The position numbers and the translations under genes were made by a program. The notes below the pieces were generated by a model. That model was not told the DNA's origin. It saw only the letters and a list, made by a program, of their open reading frames with translations, and made no database searches. Shown one piece after another: positions 6,901-9,443 of a stretch of 9,443 bases of DNA (the stretch's first letter is position 1; the number at the start of each line of letters is the position of its first letter). This stretch comes from Pseudomonadota bacterium (GTDB lineage: Bacteria > Pseudomonadota > Gammaproteobacteria > Burkholderiales > Burkholderiaceae_C): contig JAEWPH010000064.1 of the NCBI GenBank assembly GCA_023460715.1, positions 1 to 9,443 of the forward strand, written 5' to 3'.

Positions 6901-6995
6901 GTTTTAAAAGGTCGTGGCGTGGATTTCGGGCGGTCTCTGCCGGCCTGCTCGCGCCCTGTATAGAGCCCCGCAGGCCGCGGCTGGCTTGGTGCGGA

Positions 6996-7004
6996 TGACA
7001 TAAT
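6996..7004 (+). promoter_or_regulatory. Candidate extended -10 promoter element for nadE
   Basis: TGACATAAT matches an extended -10 box (TGn followed by CATAAT, one mismatch from TATAAT) in an otherwise GC-rich region. Transcription would start near 7011, leaving an untranslated leader of about 20 bases before the nadE ATG at 7031. No good -35 box is visible at the normal distance, which is acceptable for extended -10 promoters. The element could drive both nadE and glnB. Confidence 0.4.
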
Positions 7005-7030
7005 CTTGAGAGTCCTTTTCTCCCCTCCGT

Positions 7031-8683
7031 ATGCCATTCGTCATCAGCATCGCCCAGTTCAATTTCGTCGTGGGCGATTTGCAGGGCAACGCCCAGAAGA
7101 TCATCCAGGCTGCACGCGACGCGCATGCTGCCGGCGCGCGCCTGCTGCTGACGCCGGAGCTGGCGCTGTGCGGCTACGCGGCGGAAGACCTGTACTTGCG
7201 GCCGGCGTTTCTGTCGGCCTGCGACGCGGCCTTGGCCGAGGTGGTGCTGGCGTCGCAATCGCTGCCGGGCCTGGCCATCGTGGTCGGCCATCCGCAGCGG
7301 TCGGTGGTCGCCGGCCTGGAGCGCTGCCACAACGCTGCCAGCGTGGTGCGTCATGGCCGCATCGAGCAGACCTATGCCAAGCAGGAGCTGCCCAACTACC
7401 AGGTGTTCGACGAGCGCCGCTACTTCACGCCCGGCCATGCGCCCTGCGTGTTCGAGGTGGATGGCGTGCGCCTGGGCCTGTTGATCTGCGAGGACGCCTG
7501 GTTCCCCGCCGCCGCTCAGCAGGCGAAGGACGCCGGCGCGCAGCTGCTGGTGAGCATCAACGCCTCGCCCTTCCACGTTGGCAAGAGCTCCGAGCGCGAG
7601 CAGATCATGCGCGAGCGCGTGACCGAGACCGGCCTGCCGCTGGTCTACGCCCACCTAGTGGGCGGGCAGGACGAGGTGGTCTTCGAAGGCCGCTCGTTCG
7701 CGCTGAACGCCGACGGCTTCGTCGCGTTGCGCGGCCCGGGTTTTGAAGAAAAACTGCTGTTTGCGCAGGTGGAATCAGCGCAGGCTGCTATTGAAATCAA
7801 AGCAGAGGTGGCGCCCATCGCGTCGTTGGACGTCGACCTGTGGTCCGCCCTGGTGCTGGGCGTGCGCGACTACGTGGGCAAAAACGGCTTCCCCGGCGTG
7901 CTGCTGGGGCTGTCCGGCGGCATCGACTCCGCCCTGGTGCTGGCCATTGCGGTCGATGCGCTGGGCGCCGACAAGGTGCGCGCGGTGATGATGCCCTCGC
8001 CCTACACGGCCGACATCAGCTGGATCGATGCCCGCGACATGGCCGAGCGGCTGAAGGTGCGTTACGACGAGATCGCCATCGCCCCGCAGTTCGAGGCCTT
8101 CAAGGCCGCGCTGGCGACCGAGTTCGCCGGGCTGCCCGAAGACACGACCGAAGAGAACCTGCAGGCGCGCATCCGCGGCACGCTGCTGATGGCGCTGTCC
8201 AACAAATTCGGCTCGGTGGTGCTCACCACCGGCAACAAGAGCGAGATGGCCACGGGCTACTGCACGCTCTACGGCGACATGGCGGGCGGCTTCGCCGTCA
8301 TCAAGGACGTGGCCAAGACGCAGGTGTTCGCCCTGGCGCGCTGGCGCAACGCCAACGACCCGTTCGGCACGGGCGCGAGCCCCATCCCCGAGCGCATCAT
8401 CACCCGTCCGCCCAGCGCCGAACTGCGCCCCGACCAGAAGGACCAGGACAGCCTGCCGCCCTACGAGGTGCTCGACGCCATCGTGGCGCGCTACATGGAA
8501 AACGACGAGCCCATCGAGGCCATCATCGAAGACGGCTACGACCGCGCCGACGTGGAACGCGTCACGCGTCTCATCAAGCTCAACGAGTACAAGCGCCGCC
8601 AGGCGCCCGTGGGCATCCGCGTCACGCGGCGCAGCTTCGGCAAGGACTGGCGCTACCCGATCACGAGCAAGTTCCGCGCGTGA
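7031..8683 (+). CDS. nadE: Glutamine-dependent NAD+ synthetase
   Basis: A 550-residue cytoplasmic enzyme that makes NAD+ from deamido-NAD+, ATP and glutamine, the last step of NAD biosynthesis. The N-terminal glutaminase (carbon-nitrogen hydrolase, residues 1 to about 245) has the full triad E43 (LTPELALCGY), K117 (YAKQELPNY) and C152 (LLICEDAWFP). The C-terminal synthetase (about 265-550) has the ATP-pyrophosphatase P-loop SGGIDS at 295-300, then TTGNKSEMATGYCTLYGDMA and IPERIITRPPSAELRPDQKD. The C-terminus FGKDWRYPITSKFRA is typical. Length is normal and all key residues are present. The ATG at 7031 gives the expected MPFVISIAQFN start; the ribosome site is poor (CT-rich leader). The linker between the two domains (about residues 247-259) is coded by a stretch resembling a dispersed repeat. 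glnB follows after 75 bases with no clear terminator, so co-transcription is likely. Confidence 0.98.
   Translation: MPFVISIAQFNFVVGDLQGNAQKIIQAARDAHAAGARLLLTPELALCGYAAEDLYLRPAFLSACDAALAEVVLASQSLPGLAIVVGHPQRSVVAGLERCHNAASVVRHGRIEQTYAKQELPNYQVFDERRYFTPGHAPCVFEVDGVRLGLLICEDAWFPAAAQQAKDAGAQLLVSINASPFHVGKSSEREQIMRERVTETGLPLVYAHLVGGQDEVVFEGRSFALNADGFVALRGPGFEEKLLFAQVESAQAAIEIKAEVAPIASLDVDLWSALVLGVRDYVGKNGFPGVLLGLSGGIDSALVLAIAVDALGADKVRAVMMPSPYTADISWIDARDMAERLKVRYDEIAIAPQFEAFKAALATEFAGLPEDTTEENLQARIRGTLLMALSNKFGSVVLTTGNKSEMATGYCTLYGDMAGGFAVIKDVAKTQVFALARWRNANDPFGTGASPIPERIITRPPSAELRPDQKDQDSLPPYEVLDAIVARYMENDEPIEAIIEDGYDRADVERVTRLIKLNEYKRRQAPVGIRVTRRSFGKDWRYPITSKFRA
7771..7805 (-). repeat. Dispersed repeat core within the NadE inter-domain linker
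   Basis: Read on the - strand this segment contains TTGATTTCAATAGCAGCC followed by TGCGCTGATT. It matches the sequence at about 9285-9313 (TTGATTCAATAGCTGAT, then TGCGCTTGATT) apart from single-base gaps and a few mismatches. In the protein it codes for ESAQAAIEIKAE, in the linker between glutaminase and synthetase domains, where extra residues are tolerated. Recognised by eye only. Confidence 0.45.
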
Positions 8684-9097
<414 letters not shown>

Positions 9098-9137
9098 AGC
9101 GGCGGCCCCCGAGGCCGGCGCGCGAGGCCCTGGCGGA

Positions 9138-9164
9138 GGCATTTCGAGGGCCCCTGCGAATGCC
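9138..9164. other. Hairpin downstream of glnB without a T-run
   Basis: GGCATTTCG (9138-9146) pairs with CGAATGCC (9157-9164) with one bulged T and a ten-base loop. It lies 41 bases after the glnB stop. No T-tract follows, so it is not a typical intrinsic terminator; it may stabilise the 3' end of the message or be chance. Otherwise I see no gene between 9098 and about 9280. Confidence 0.3.
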
Positions 9165-9280
9165 CATTCCCAGAGCGGCATGGCTTCCAGACAGGTCCTT
9201 GAAACCGGCGGCTCGCCGCACCATGAGCGGGCGCTTTGCAGGCCGCCTCCGTCCCGGCGCACCTGTCCGGTCAATGGCGC

Positions 9281-9315
9281 GCTATTGATTCAATAGCTGA
9301 TTGCGCTTGATTTCA
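9281..9315 (+). repeat. Short palindrome and ATAGCTG-type dispersed repeat next to the insertion sequence
   Basis: GCTATTGATTCAATAGC (9281-9297) is a perfect palindrome of two eight-base arms around one T. It continues as TGATTGCGCTTGATTT, giving the ATAGCTG-x-TTGCGCTTGATTT pattern that I associate with short dispersed repeats in Comamonadaceae. The segment is markedly richer in A/T than its surroundings. Related stretches occur in nadE (7771-7805) and, less clearly, in the acyltransferase gene (5041-5105), both on the - strand. Confidence 0.55.
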
Positions 9316-9443
9316 GAGGGCGGTTTCAAGTCCAAGTGCAACAGTGCAAGCTCAGATCACCTCCTCGGGCGCCAGTGTCAGGCGAGCCAGATGCTCCCCA
9401 TACACCTGCAGCGGCGTACGCCAGCCCAGCGTCTGGCGTGGCC
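9316..9443 (-). mobile_element. Terminal part of an insertion sequence, probably IS30-like (continues past the right edge)
   Basis: The stretch combines the C-terminus of a DDE-type transposase with about 35 bases of non-coding sequence after its stop. The latter reads, on the - strand, GCACTGTTGCACTTGGACTT then GAAACCGCC. TTGCACTT-type strings near the ends are a feature I recall from IS30-family terminal repeats, so the end of the element is probably within 9316-9345. The exact end, the other terminal repeat and any target duplication cannot be seen. Confidence 0.5.
9352..9443 (-). CDS. Transposase/integrase C-terminus (partial, 5' end outside window)
   Basis: The last 29 full codons of a - strand gene that continues past the right edge; this fragment is too short for ordinary ORF detection. 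Translation ends PRQTLGWRTPLQVYGEHLAR followed by LTLAPEEVI and a TGA at 9352-9354. The RQTLGWRTPLQVY run matches the end of rve/DDE integrase-type transposases (the RPRxxLGxxTPxEV motif of IS30, also seen in IS3/IS481 relatives), which lies just after the catalytic glutamate helix. The family choice among these is uncertain; the transposase nature is fairly clear. Confidence 0.72.
   Translation of the reverse strand, partial: PRQTLGWRTPLQVYGEHLARLTLAPEEVI

Overview
The window is high-GC DNA that reads like a chromosomal segment of a beta-proteobacterium, most likely family Comamonadaceae (Acidovorax and relatives). This rests on four things: strong G/C at third codon positions; a Bug-type solute-binding protein, a family greatly expanded in Burkholderiales; a nadE-glnB gene pair; and GC-rich and ATAGCTG-type dispersed repeats of a kind I associate with that family. 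The genus is an inference. Coding density is high and no stretch over 300 bases lacks a gene. The longest gene-free stretches are about 241 bases (6790-7030) and 254 bases (9098-9351), and both are rich in repeats.

Layout. (1) 1-1081, + strand: C-terminal part of a methyl-accepting chemotaxis protein ending in a WETF-type tail, followed by a hairpin terminator at 1137-1165 that also suits the facing gene. (2) 1211-3672, - strand: a two-gene operon of an M20 metallopeptidase and a Tat-exported Bug-family solute-binding protein, joined by a TGATG stop/start overlap. It is divergent from a LysR regulator (3824-4750, + strand), the classical arrangement for a LysR-controlled catabolic unit. (3) 4725-6134, - strand: a FemAB-like/DUF482 acyltransferase whose 3' end overlaps the LysR gene by 26 bp. 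It carries an in-frame low-complexity insertion of about 60 residues derived from a GC-rich repeat. (4) 6217-6789, + strand: a flavin-reductase-like FMN-binding protein divergent from it, whose last codons and stop lie in another dispersed repeat. (5) 7031-9097, + strand: glutamine-dependent NAD+ synthetase (nadE) followed by the PII signal protein gene glnB. (6) 9352-9443, - strand: the C-terminus of a DDE-type transposase or integrase, probably IS30-like, entering from the right edge.

How the genes fit together. The M20 peptidase, Bug protein and LysR regulator look like a small uptake-and-hydrolysis unit for an N-acyl or peptide-like compound. No TctA/TctB permease is present, so the Bug protein is an orphan here. 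nadE and glnB link glutamine-consuming NAD+ synthesis to the nitrogen/carbon sensor PII. The other genes are single-function neighbours.

I see no wholly new multi-gene system. The most noteworthy signal is the set of dispersed repeats that have entered or touched coding genes: two places in the acyltransferase, the inter-domain linker of NadE, and the 3' end of the flavin reductase. One copy lies beside the insertion sequence.
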